DNA of 64,000 nucleotides from an uncultured Saprospiraceae bacterium (lineage in GTDB: Bacteria; Bacteroidota; Bacteroidia; Chitinophagales; Saprospiraceae), in the NCBI GenBank assembly GCA_937980645.1, contig CALJPQ010000002.1:62001-126000 (forward strand). The letters are read 5' to 3'. The notes below the pieces were generated by a model. The model was not told the origin of the DNA and ran no database searches. It worked only from the letters and a program-made list of their open reading frames with translations. This document shows, piece after piece, positions 57,476-64,000 of the stretch. How positions within the stretch are numbered: position 1 is the first letter of the stretch; each line of letters begins with the position of its first letter. Made by a program: the position numbers and the translations under genes.

Positions 57476-58102
57476 ATGAGACTCGAAGTATATAATACAA
57501 AGGGTGAAAGCACCGGGCGAACTGTAGAACTGCCCGACGAAATTTTCGGCATCGAGCCTCACGAGCACAGCGTCTGGCTCGACGTCAAGCGCTACCTCAA
57601 CGCTCAGCGCCAGGGCACTCACAAATCCAAAGAGCGCAGCGAAATCAGCGGCTCCACGCGCAAACTGCACCGCCAAAAAGGCACCGGTGGCTCGCGCAAA
57701 GGCGACATCAACAACCCGCTCTTCCGCGGTGGCGGCCGCGTCTTTGGCCCACGCCCACGCAACTACGACATCCACGTCAACGCCAAGGTCAAACAGCTGG
57801 CGCGCCGTAGCGCCCTTTCGGCCAAAGCCCAAAGCGGTAACATCGTTGTCGTCGAGGACTTTACACTCGAACAGCCGCGCACGAAAGACTTCCTCGCCAT
57901 CTTGAGCGCTTTGCGCGTGGCCGATAAGAAGCCGCTAACCGTGCTGCCCGACTACAACAAAGTACTCTACCTCTCGTGCCGCAACATTCCCAAGGCCGAT
58001 ATCGCCCCGGCACAAGACCTCAATACCTATCGCATCCTGCGCGCCGGCGCCCTCGTGCTGACGGAAAGCGCTATCGAGAAACTCAAAGTCATCTGTGAGT
58101 AA
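57476..58102 (+). CDS. rplD: 50S ribosomal protein L4
   Basis: 208 residues. [20 protein letters not shown], the central [23 protein letters not shown] loop that enters the exit tunnel, and [20 protein letters not shown] are conserved. L4 lines the nascent-peptide tunnel and in some bacteria represses its own operon. It starts 15 bases after rplC and its stop is 2 bases before rplW. Confidence 0.96.
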   Translation: MRLEVYNTKGESTGRTVELPDEIFGIEPHEHSVWLDVKRYLNAQRQGTHKSKERSEISGSTRKLHRQKGTGGSRKGDINNPLFRGGGRVFGPRPRNYDIHVNAKVKQLARRSALSAKAQSGNIVVVEDFTLEQPRTKDFLAILSALRVADKKPLTVLPDYNKVLYLSCRNIPKADIAPAQDLNTYRILRAGALVLTESAIEKLKVICE

Positions 58103-58104
58103 CC

Positions 58105-58404
58105 ATGGCCAAGCAAATTCTGATACGACCAGCCCTCACCGAAAAGTCCACCAAACTGACCGACAAGCGCAATACCTATGTGTTCGTCGTCGGGCGCGAT
58201 GCTAACAAGCTGGAAATCAAAAAAGCGGTAGAGGACATGTTCAACGTCGCCGTCGAGCGCGTCAATACCGCCCTCATGCCGGGCAAACCCAAGACGCGCA
58301 GTACCCGCACCACCATTGTTCGCGGTCGTAAGTCTCCCTACAAAAAGGCCTTCGTAACACTGGCCCTGGGCGAAACCATAGATCTTTTCGGAGAAATCGA
58401 ATAA
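58105..58404 (+). CDS. rplW: 50S ribosomal protein L23
   Basis: 99 residues. ILIRPALTEKSTKLTDKRNT, YVFVVGRDANKLEIKKAVED and VNTALMPGKPKTRSTRTTIV match L23. It lies at the tunnel exit and docks SRP and trigger factor. Starts 2 bases after rplD. Confidence 0.96.
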   Translation: MAKQILIRPALTEKSTKLTDKRNTYVFVVGRDANKLEIKKAVEDMFNVAVERVNTALMPGKPKTRSTRTTIVRGRKSPYKKAFVTLALGETIDLFGEIE

Positions 58405-58446
58405 CCCGCCGGCCCTTCATTCGCTGGATATAAATAAAGCAAAGTA

Positions 58447-59283
58447 ATGGCAATCAAAAAATACAATCCGCTCACTCCTGGCTTACGCTTTCGGGTAGAT
58501 GTCGCCAAGACGGAGCTGACCAAAGGCGCCAAGCCAGAGAAATCGCTGCTCCTCACCCTGCGCAGCACCGGCGGTCGCAACAACGACGGCCGGCGTACGA
58601 TGCGCTATCGCGGCGGCGGTCACAAGCGCCGGTATCGCATCATTGACTTTAAGCGCGACCGCGAGAACGAGCCTGCAACCGTTGAGTCCATCCAATACGA
58701 CCCCTACCGCACGGCCTTCATTGCGCTGGTAAGTTATCCCGACGGAGAAAAGCGCTACATCCTGGCGCCTAAAGGCATCCAGGTTGGCCAGCAATTGCTC
58801 TCCGGCCATGGCGTACCGCCCGAAAACGGCAACTGCCTCTATCTGTCGGAAGTACCTCTGGGCGCTTTTGTACACAACATCGAAATGCACCCCGGTGCGG
58901 GCGGAGCACTGGTACGCAGTGCCGGCACTGGCGCCATTATGCTGGGTCGCGAAGGCCGCTATGCCGTGCTGAAAATGCCCTCTGGCGAAGTGCGTCGCAT
59001 CCTGCTCACGTGCAAAGCCACCATGGGCACGGTCAGCAACGCCGACCACAACCTCGAAGTGCTGGGCAAAGCCGGACGCAGCCGCTGGCGCGGACGTCGC
59101 CCGCGCACCCGCGCTGTAGCCATGAACCCCATTGACCACCCCATGGGCGGTGGTGAAGGACGCGCCTCGGGTGGTCACCCGCGCTCCCGCAAGGGCCTCA
59201 AGGCTAAAGGCGCTAAAACGCGCAACCGCAAGAAGCAGTCGAATGCGCTCATCATTAGCCGTCGCAAAACCACTAACAAGTAA
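58447..59283 (+). CDS. rplB: 50S ribosomal protein L2
   Basis: 278 residues. [40 protein letters not shown] and the C-terminal [20 protein letters not shown] are diagnostic; the final loop contacts the peptidyl-transferase centre. The protein joins subunits and helps peptide-bond formation. Full length, typical spacing. Confidence 0.97.
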   Translation: MAIKKYNPLTPGLRFRVDVAKTELTKGAKPEKSLLLTLRSTGGRNNDGRRTMRYRGGGHKRRYRIIDFKRDRENEPATVESIQYDPYRTAFIALVSYPDGEKRYILAPKGIQVGQQLLSGHGVPPENGNCLYLSEVPLGAFVHNIEMHPGAGGALVRSAGTGAIMLGREGRYAVLKMPSGEVRRILLTCKATMGTVSNADHNLEVLGKAGRSRWRGRRPRTRAVAMNPIDHPMGGGEGRASGGHPRSRKGLKAKGAKTRNRKKQSNALIISRRKTTNK

Positions 59284-59317
59284 GCATCGGTTTCTCTCTC
59301 GCAAACTCGCATAACCT

Positions 59318-59584
59318 ATGCCTCGTTCGCTAAAAAAAGGGCCTTACGTCCATCACGCCCTGATGGAAAAAATCATCAAGGCCAAGCAAAGCAATAAACG
59401 CCAGGTCATTAAAACCTGGAGTCGGGCTTCCATGATCATTCCCGACATGGTGGGCGAAACCATCGCCGTGCACAACGGCAAAACCTTCATACCCGTCCTC
59501 GTTACCGAGAACATGGTCGGTCATAAACTCGGTGAGTTTGCGCCCACGCGCAACTTCCGCGGCCACGCCGGCAATAAAAAGTAA
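59318..59584 (+). CDS. rpsS: 30S ribosomal protein S19
   Basis: 88 residues. [40 protein letters not shown] and [20 protein letters not shown] are the S19 signatures. S19 binds 16S rRNA in the 30S head beside S13. Confidence 0.97.
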   Translation: MPRSLKKGPYVHHALMEKIIKAKQSNKRQVIKTWSRASMIIPDMVGETIAVHNGKTFIPVLVTENMVGHKLGEFAPTRNFRGHAGNKK

Positions 59585-59597
59585 TGCACTGACAACT

Positions 59598-59993
59598 ATG
59601 GAAGCTGTAGCTAAATTGCGCAACTGTCCCATGTCGCCGCGCAAAATGCGCTTAGTGGCCGACAACATTCGCGGAAAGCGCGTTACCGATGCCTTTAGCA
59701 TTCTGCGTTACACCAACAAGGAGGCCGCCGTCTGGCTAGAGAAACTGCTCCTGTCGGCCGTTAACAATTGGCAGCAAAAAGCAGAGGTCGAGAGCTCGGA
59801 CGAGTTCGATCTTTACATCAAAACCATCTTCGTGGACCCGGGCGGCATCGTCTATCGCTTCCTGCCCGCTCCGCAGGGACGCGCCTACCGCGTGCGCAAG
59901 CGCCGCAATCACGTTACCCTCGTGGTCGAAAACCGCGTGTCCTTAGAGTCCGAACTCGAAGAAACGGAAAAAGCCACCGAAAACGAAGCATAA
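59598..59993 (+). CDS. rplV: 50S ribosomal protein L22
   Basis: 131 residues from the ATG at 59598, 13 bases after rpsS. MEAVAKLRNCPMSPRKMRLV and FLPAPQGRAYRVRKRRNHVT are conserved. An ATG at 59532 would overlap rpsS and is rejected. The C-terminus has an acidic tail (VSLESELEETEKATENEA) longer than in E. coli. L22 contacts all 23S domains and the exit tunnel. Confidence 0.95.
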   Translation: MEAVAKLRNCPMSPRKMRLVADNIRGKRVTDAFSILRYTNKEAAVWLEKLLLSAVNNWQQKAEVESSDEFDLYIKTIFVDPGGIVYRFLPAPQGRAYRVRKRRNHVTLVVENRVSLESELEETEKATENEA

Positions 59994-60039
59994 GCAATAG
60001 CGCTGCAAGCAACCACCAATCGCTTACATCTACAAGTAA

Positions 60040-60888
60040 ATGGGTCAAAAGACAAATCCAATCGGCAATCGCTTAGGCATTATTCGCGGCTGGGACTCCA
60101 ACTGGTTCGCCGATAAAGACTATGCCCTCAAGGTCGTCGAAGATGAAAAAATTCGCGCCTACCTGCGCGCCCGTCGCCCCAAAACAGCCGAGGCCGACCC
60201 GCGCGAGCGCAACAAGCCCTTCCAAAATGGCATCAGCCGCATCGTTATCGAGCGCACCCTGCGCCGCGTAACGGTAACGGTACACACCAGTCGCCCCGGT
60301 ATTATCATCGGTAAAGGCGGTAAGGAGGTGGACCTCATTAAGGAAGAGCTCAAGGTGCTCACCGGCAAAGACGTACAAATTAACATCGCTGAGGTGCGCA
60401 AACCCGAACTGGATGCCAACATCGTAGCCGAGCAAATTGCCAAGCAAATCGAAGCGCGCGTCAACTTCCGCCGCGCCATCAAAACGGCTATCCAAAGCAC
60501 CATGCGCGCCGGCGCTGAAGGCATCAAAATCCGCATCAGCGGACGCTTAGGCGGCGCCGAAATAGCACGTAGTGAAGAATACAAGGAAGGCCGCACTCCG
60601 CTGCACACCTTCCGTGCCGACATTGACTACGCTCTGGGTGAAGCCCTGACCGTTTATGGCAAAATCGGCATCAAAGTCTGGCTCTTCCGCGGCGAAGTAC
60701 TCCAAAAGCGCGAATTGACGCCCTTTGTTGACTCGGAAAGCCAGGAAGCCCGCCGTGCTGACCGCGGTGATCGCCGTGGCGGAGGCCGCTCCGAACGCGG
60801 TGATCGCGGTGGCGAGCGCCGCGGTGGTGATCGCCGCGGCGGAGGCCGCTCCGAACGCGGCGGAGGTGGAGACCGCCGCCGTCGTTAA
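60040..60888 (+). CDS. rpsC: 30S ribosomal protein S3 with Arg/Gly-rich tail
   Basis: 282 residues. [20 protein letters not shown] opens S3; the KH domain has [20 protein letters not shown], and the C-terminal domain has [20 protein letters not shown] and [13 protein letters not shown]. Residues after about 230 are an extra 52-residue Arg/Gly/Asp-rich tail with repeats of the type [13 protein letters not shown]3 lines the mRNA entry channel; the tail is likely to bind RNA or be disordered. The tail DNA contains a 35-base direct repeat offset by 60 bases (60766-60800 and 60826-60860). Confidence 0.96.
   Translation: MGQKTNPIGNRLGIIRGWDSNWFADKDYALKVVEDEKIRAYLRARRPKTAEADPRERNKPFQNGISRIVIERTLRRVTVTVHTSRPGIIIGKGGKEVDLIKEELKVLTGKDVQINIAEVRKPELDANIVAEQIAKQIEARVNFRRAIKTAIQSTMRAGAEGIKIRISGRLGGAEIARSEEYKEGRTPLHTFRADIDYALGEALTVYGKIGIKVWLFRGEVLQKRELTPFVDSESQEARRADRGDRRGGGRSERGDRGGERRGGDRRGGGRSERGGGGDRRRR
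60766..60860 (+). repeat. 35-base direct repeat in the rpsC tail
   Basis: Units 60766-60800 and 60826-60860 are identical except one base (60777/60837). The offset of 60 bases keeps frame and duplicates 20 codons of the Arg/Gly tail. Confidence 0.8.
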
Positions 60889-60995
60889 TCCTGCTGCCTC
60901 CAACCATAAAAAGAGGTTATCTTTGCAGCCCTTTTGAAAAACGACTCTTTCAAGCAGCACAAACAGACCGCTCATCTTTCTAAACTATCCATACG

Positions 60996-61415
60996 ATGCT
61001 TCAGCCAAGACGTCAGAAATATCGGAAGCAACATAAAGGCCGCAACAGAGGTATCGCCTACAAAGGCGGCTCTATTGCCTTCGGTACCTTCGGCCTTAAG
61101 GCGATGGAACATTCCCGCATTACCAGCCGCCAGATTGAAGCGGCCCGCGTAGCGCTTACCCGTAACATGAAGCGCGAAGGCAAGGTCTGGATCCGCATCT
61201 TCCCCGACAAACCCATTACGGCTAAGCCCGCAGAAGTGCGTATGGGTAAAGGTAAAGGCGCAGTAGATCACTACGTGTACGAGGTACAACCCGGTCGCAT
61301 GCTCTTTGAAGTAGAGGGCGTCAGCCAGGAACTCGCCTACGAGTCGCTCCGCAAGGCCGCCCAAAAGCTGCCCATCATCTGCAAAATGGTAACTCGCCAC
61401 GATTACGAAGGATAA
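60996..61415 (+). CDS. rplP: 50S ribosomal protein L16
   Basis: 139 residues. [40 protein letters not shown] and [20 protein letters not shown] are the L16 motifs. L16 helps position tRNA near the peptidyl-transferase centre. There are 107 bases between rpsC and this gene, the second-largest gap in the operon; I see no extra gene there. Confidence 0.96.
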   Translation: MLQPRRQKYRKQHKGRNRGIAYKGGSIAFGTFGLKAMEHSRITSRQIEAARVALTRNMKREGKVWIRIFPDKPITAKPAEVRMGKGKGAVDHYVYEVQPGRMLFEVEGVSQELAYESLRKAAQKLPIICKMVTRHDYEG

Positions 61416-61448
61416 CACTGAAAAACCCACATACATCTGCTGAACGTT

Positions 61449-61709
61449 ATGGCGAAGGAAAAATTAGAATTAGAAAAATTGGAAATTGGCGACTTGCATA
61501 CGCAGATAAAAGCGCTCCAGGACGAGTACGCGCGCATGAAATTTGAGCATGCCTCGCGAGGCCTGGCTAATCCGATGGAGCTGCGCCATCTGCGTCGTAA
61601 AATAGCCCGCTATCACACTGAAGTGCGCCGACGCGAACTGGCGGCCATGTCTCCCAATGAGTTGGCCATGCGCACCAAATTAGTCGCCCGCCGTCGCCGT
61701 CAGCGTTAA
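61449..61709 (+). CDS. rpmC: 50S ribosomal protein L29, extended
   Basis: 86 residues, longer than the usual 60-70. The core [20 protein letters not shown] region (as ...[19 protein letters not shown]) and [19 protein letters not shown] are L29; a C-terminal extension [20 protein letters not shown] is basic. L29 sits at the tunnel exit next to L23 and can contact trigger factor. The extension is real in frame and not a fusion. Confidence 0.92.
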   Translation: MAKEKLELEKLEIGDLHTQIKALQDEYARMKFEHASRGLANPMELRHLRRKIARYHTEVRRRELAAMSPNELAMRTKLVARRRRQR

Positions 61710-61722
61710 CACCATCTTTCTT

Positions 61723-62013
61723 ATGACATCGCATCTCGTTTCTAACATGGAAGAAGGAACCGTTAGAAAGCTCCGCAAGCAAAAAATAGGCGTCGTCGTG
61801 TCCACTAAAATGGACAAGACCATATCGGTTCTGGTAGAACGCCGCCTGATGCACCCGCTCTACGGCAAGTTCGTGAAGCGTTCAAAGAAATTCCTGGCGC
61901 ACGACGAAGAAAATACCTGCAACGTCGGAGACAAGGTACGCATCATGGAAACCCGCCCGCTCAGCAAGCGCAAGCGCTGGCGCTTAGTCGAAATCATTGA
62001 ACGCGCAAAATAA
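61723..62013 (+). CDS. rpsQ: 30S ribosomal protein S17
   Basis: 96 residues from 61723, or 88 from the ATG at 61747 ([20 protein letters not shown]). [40 protein letters not shown] and [20 protein letters not shown] are conserved. S17 is a primary 16S-binding protein. The shorter start matches the family better. Confidence 0.95.
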   Translation: MTSHLVSNMEEGTVRKLRKQKIGVVVSTKMDKTISVLVERRLMHPLYGKFVKRSKKFLAHDEENTCNVGDKVRIMETRPLSKRKRWRLVEIIERAK

Positions 62014-62064
62014 CCTTCGGCAAACAGCCCTCCTGCCTGTTCACCGATAAAAGATATATCAACC

Positions 62065-62430
62065 ATGATCCAGCAAGAATCTCGTCTGAACGTAGCCGAC
62101 AACTCCGGCGCTAAAGAGGTGCTGTGCATCCGCGTACTCGGAAGCACCGGGCAACGCTATGCCAGTGTAGGCGATAAAATCGTGGTAACCGTCAAAGACG
62201 CCACGCCCGGCGGCATCAAGAAAGGCACCGTCTCCAAAGCCGTCATCGTTCGTACGCGCAAGGAAGTGCGTCGCAAAGATGGCTCCTACATTCGCTTCGA
62301 CGACAATGCCGTGGTGCTCCTCAACGCTGCCGACGAGCCGCGCGGTACCCGCATCTTCGGCCCGGTAGCCCGCGAATTACGCGATAAAGACTACGGCCGT
62401 ATCATTTCGCTGGCGCCAGAAGTGCTCTAA
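62065..62430 (+). CDS. rplN: 50S ribosomal protein L14
   Basis: 121 residues. [40 protein letters not shown] and [20 protein letters not shown] are diagnostic. L14 binds 23S rRNA at the subunit interface. First gene of what is the spc part of the operon in E. coli; no separate promoter box is visible before it. Confidence 0.97.
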   Translation: MIQQESRLNVADNSGAKEVLCIRVLGSTGQRYASVGDKIVVTVKDATPGGIKKGTVSKAVIVRTRKEVRRKDGSYIRFDDNAVVLLNAADEPRGTRIFGPVARELRDKDYGRIISLAPEVL

Positions 62431-62453
62431 ACACCTACAACTGTTGAAGAAAG

Positions 62454-62795
62454 ATGGCAACGAAATCAAATACCAAACGCCACAAGCCCAAACTCCACAT
62501 CCGCACGGGCGATACCGTGATGGTCATTGCGGGCGATGATAAAGGCAAAACAGGCACGGTGCTCCAGGTCTTTCCCGACCAAATGCGCGCCATTGTCGAA
62601 GATGTCAATATCGTGTACAAGCACGTGAAAGCCACCGCTGAGCAAGAAGGCGGTATCCAGCAAATGCCGGCTCCGATACATGTGTCTAATTTGATGCTCC
62701 TTGATCCCAAAACGGGTGAGCCTACACGCATCGGTCGCCGCATGGAAAACGGCGTGCGGGTGCGCTATTCTAAAAAAACGGGTAATATCATCTAA
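62454..62795 (+). CDS. rplX: 50S ribosomal protein L24
   Basis: 113 residues. [20 protein letters not shown] (the KOW motif), [20 protein letters not shown] and [20 protein letters not shown] match L24, with a slightly longer N-terminus ([13 protein letters not shown]). It starts assembly of the 50S subunit. Its stop is 2 bases before rplE. Confidence 0.95.
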   Translation: MATKSNTKRHKPKLHIRTGDTVMVIAGDDKGKTGTVLQVFPDQMRAIVEDVNIVYKHVKATAEQEGGIQQMPAPIHVSNLMLLDPKTGEPTRIGRRMENGVRVRYSKKTGNII

Positions 62796-62797
62796 AG

Positions 62798-63346
62798 ATG
62801 GCATACGTAGTTCGTCTCAAAGAAAAATACCGCACCGAGGTGGTACCGGCGCTTATGCAGCAATTTGGCTACAAGAGCGTGATGCAAGCCCCTCGCTTAG
62901 TCAAAATATGCCTCAACCAGGGCGTAGGTGAAGCCACTGGCGACAAGAAGCTCATAGACAACGCTGTGGCTGAAATGACCATGATCGCCGGACAAAAGGC
63001 CGTTCCTACGCGCGCTCGCCGTTCGGTGTCGAACTTCAAACTGCGCGAAGGCATGCCCATCGGCGTGCGCGTTACACTGCGCGGCGATCGCATGTACGAA
63101 TTCCTCGATCGCCTCATCCATGTGGCATTGCCCCGCGTGCGCGACTTCCGAGGCATTAACGACAAGTCCTTCGACGGACGCGGCAACTACAACATGGGCC
63201 TGTCTGAGCAAATCGTCTTCCCGGAGATTGACTTAGAAAAGGTATCGCGCGTCAGCGGCATGGACATTACGTTCGTTACCACAGCTAAAACCGACGCCGA
63301 AGCGCTGGCCTTACTCAAAGCCTTGGGCCTGCCTTTCAAAAAATAA
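62798..63346 (+). CDS. rplE: 50S ribosomal protein L5
   Basis: 182 residues. [40 protein letters not shown] and [20 protein letters not shown] are conserved, followed by IGLSEQI-type [20 protein letters not shown]5 binds 5S rRNA and contacts P-site tRNA. Starts 2 bases after rplX. Confidence 0.97.
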   Translation: MAYVVRLKEKYRTEVVPALMQQFGYKSVMQAPRLVKICLNQGVGEATGDKKLIDNAVAEMTMIAGQKAVPTRARRSVSNFKLREGMPIGVRVTLRGDRMYEFLDRLIHVALPRVRDFRGINDKSFDGRGNYNMGLSEQIVFPEIDLEKVSRVSGMDITFVTTAKTDAEALALLKALGLPFKK

Positions 63347-63386
63347 ACCTCCAGTCCATCTACCAATCCACCGTATCGCATTCATC

Positions 63387-63656
63387 ATGGCAAAAAAATC
63401 CGTTATCGCTCGCGAACGCAAACGCGCCCGCCTTGTGGCTAAATACGCCGAGCTGCGCAAACGCCTCAAAGAAGCCGGCGACTACGAGGCGCTCGATAAA
63501 CTGCCGCGCAATGCCAGCCCGGTGCGCCAGCACAACCGCTGCATGCTCACCGGCCGTCCGAAAGGCTACATGCGCCGCTTTGGCCTCTGCAGAGTCAAGT
63601 TCCGCGAGATGGCTTTGGAAGGAAAAATCCCGGGCGTCACCAAAGCCTCCTGGTAA
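63387..63656 (+). CDS. rpsN: 30S ribosomal protein S14 (zinc-independent type)
   Basis: 89 residues. [20 protein letters not shown] and [20 protein letters not shown] with [20 protein letters not shown] identify S14. The four-cysteine zinc site of the C+ type is absent (only two Cys), so this is the C- form that does not need zinc. S14 is in the 30S head. Confidence 0.96.
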   Translation: MAKKSVIARERKRARLVAKYAELRKRLKEAGDYEALDKLPRNASPVRQHNRCMLTGRPKGYMRRFGLCRVKFREMALEGKIPGVTKASW

Positions 63657-63708
63657 GCCAGACCGGTAAATCGCCTTTATTGTACAACCACTTAACTATC
63701 GCAAGTAT

Positions 63709-64000
63709 ATGCACGTTACCGATCCGATAGCAGATTACCTCACCCGCATTCGCAACGCGCAAATGGCGGGGCATCGCATCGTGGAGATACCGGCATCCAG
63801 GGTGAAAAAGCGCATCACCGAAATCCTGTACGACCAGGGTTATATCCTCAAATATGCCTTTGAAGATACCCATCCTGAATACAAGCAGGGCGTGATTAAA
63901 ATCGCCTTGAAATACGACCCCGTTACGAAAAAGCCCGTCATTCGCGAATTGGTGCGCGTCAGCCGCCCCGGCTTGCGCAAATTCGCTGGCGTCTCAGAAA
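63709..64000 (+). CDS. rpsH: 30S ribosomal protein S8, truncated by the window end
   Basis: First 97 codons. [20 protein letters not shown] and [20 protein letters not shown] are typical of S8, and the fragment ends in [14 protein letters not shown]8 is a primary 16S-binding protein and regulates the spc operon in E. coli. The rest is beyond base 64000. Confidence 0.95.
   Translation, partial: MHVTDPIADYLTRIRNAQMAGHRIVEIPASRVKKRITEILYDQGYILKYAFEDTHPEYKQGVIKIALKYDPVTKKPVIRELVRVSRPGLRKFAGVSE

Noticed and set aside
56825..57832. 335-codon minus-strand frame across rplC and rplD
   Set aside because: Antisense to two certain ribosomal protein genes; an effect of GC-rich codon bias.

Overview
The window is a 64-kb piece of a moderately GC-rich Bacteroidota chromosome, probably from the Saprospiria/Chitinophagia side of the phylum; that placement is inference. 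The evidence is a type IX secretion C-terminal sorting domain, a TonB-dependent receptor with an N-terminal carboxypeptidase-regulatory-like domain, several Bacteroidota-typical families (BT_3928-like DoxX/thioredoxin protein, DUF1599, DUF1573, GH3), and many genes preceded by the Bacteroidota promoter box TAnnTTTG, here most often TACCTTTG. Shine-Dalgarno sequences are mostly absent; the small heat-shock gene is a clear exception. There is no insertion sequence, prophage or CRISPR array.

Layout. 0-8 kb: end of a methyltransferase, an alpha-oxoamine synthase, a cystathionine beta-synthase-like enzyme, DUF1573, sucC, kdsB, a LysM protein, a lipoprotein and a GH25 lysozyme. 8-14.5 kb: an outer-membrane uptake region with a small His/Cys-rich exported protein, a TonB receptor and a lipoprotein, converging on an exbB-exbD-exbD-tonB operon. 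15-21 kb: a periplasmic cyclomaltodextrinase-like GH13 enzyme, then three overlapping genes for a PAS sensor kinase, a stand-alone receiver and a membrane protein. 21-27 kb: GH3, a MacB-like permease, two small membrane proteins and a helical-repeat protein. 26.8-27.8 kb: a gene-free stretch with nested hairpins, a 35-codon ORF, an AT-rich dyad and degenerate repeat-like sequence.

28-36 kb holds DUF4261, the DoxX/thioredoxin protein, DUF1599, xseA, a phosphoesterase and an ALDH7-type dehydrogenase. Four copies of a palindrome of the form GCCAAAC-nn-GTTTGGC lie at gene junctions here. 36-50 kb: a T9SS cargo protein, fhs, tRNA-Arg(CCG), an acyltransferase, a 1252-residue SF1 helicase, the SRP RNA gene just ahead of a transaldolase, an EEP nuclease, rtcB, a PorT-like barrel and HMG-CoA lyase. 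50-56 kb: HtrA and Hsp20, a TerB-like protein, two adjacent phosphoglucose isomerase families and a Fur-family regulator. 56.2 kb to the end: the S10-spc ribosomal operon from rpsJ into rpsH.

Best candidates for something undescribed are the kinase-receiver-membrane protein cassette, the large helicase with a degenerate Vsr-like C-terminus, the 35-codon ORF under a sequestering hairpin, and the local palindrome family. Functional statements rest on motif and family recognition by eye; no database search was run.
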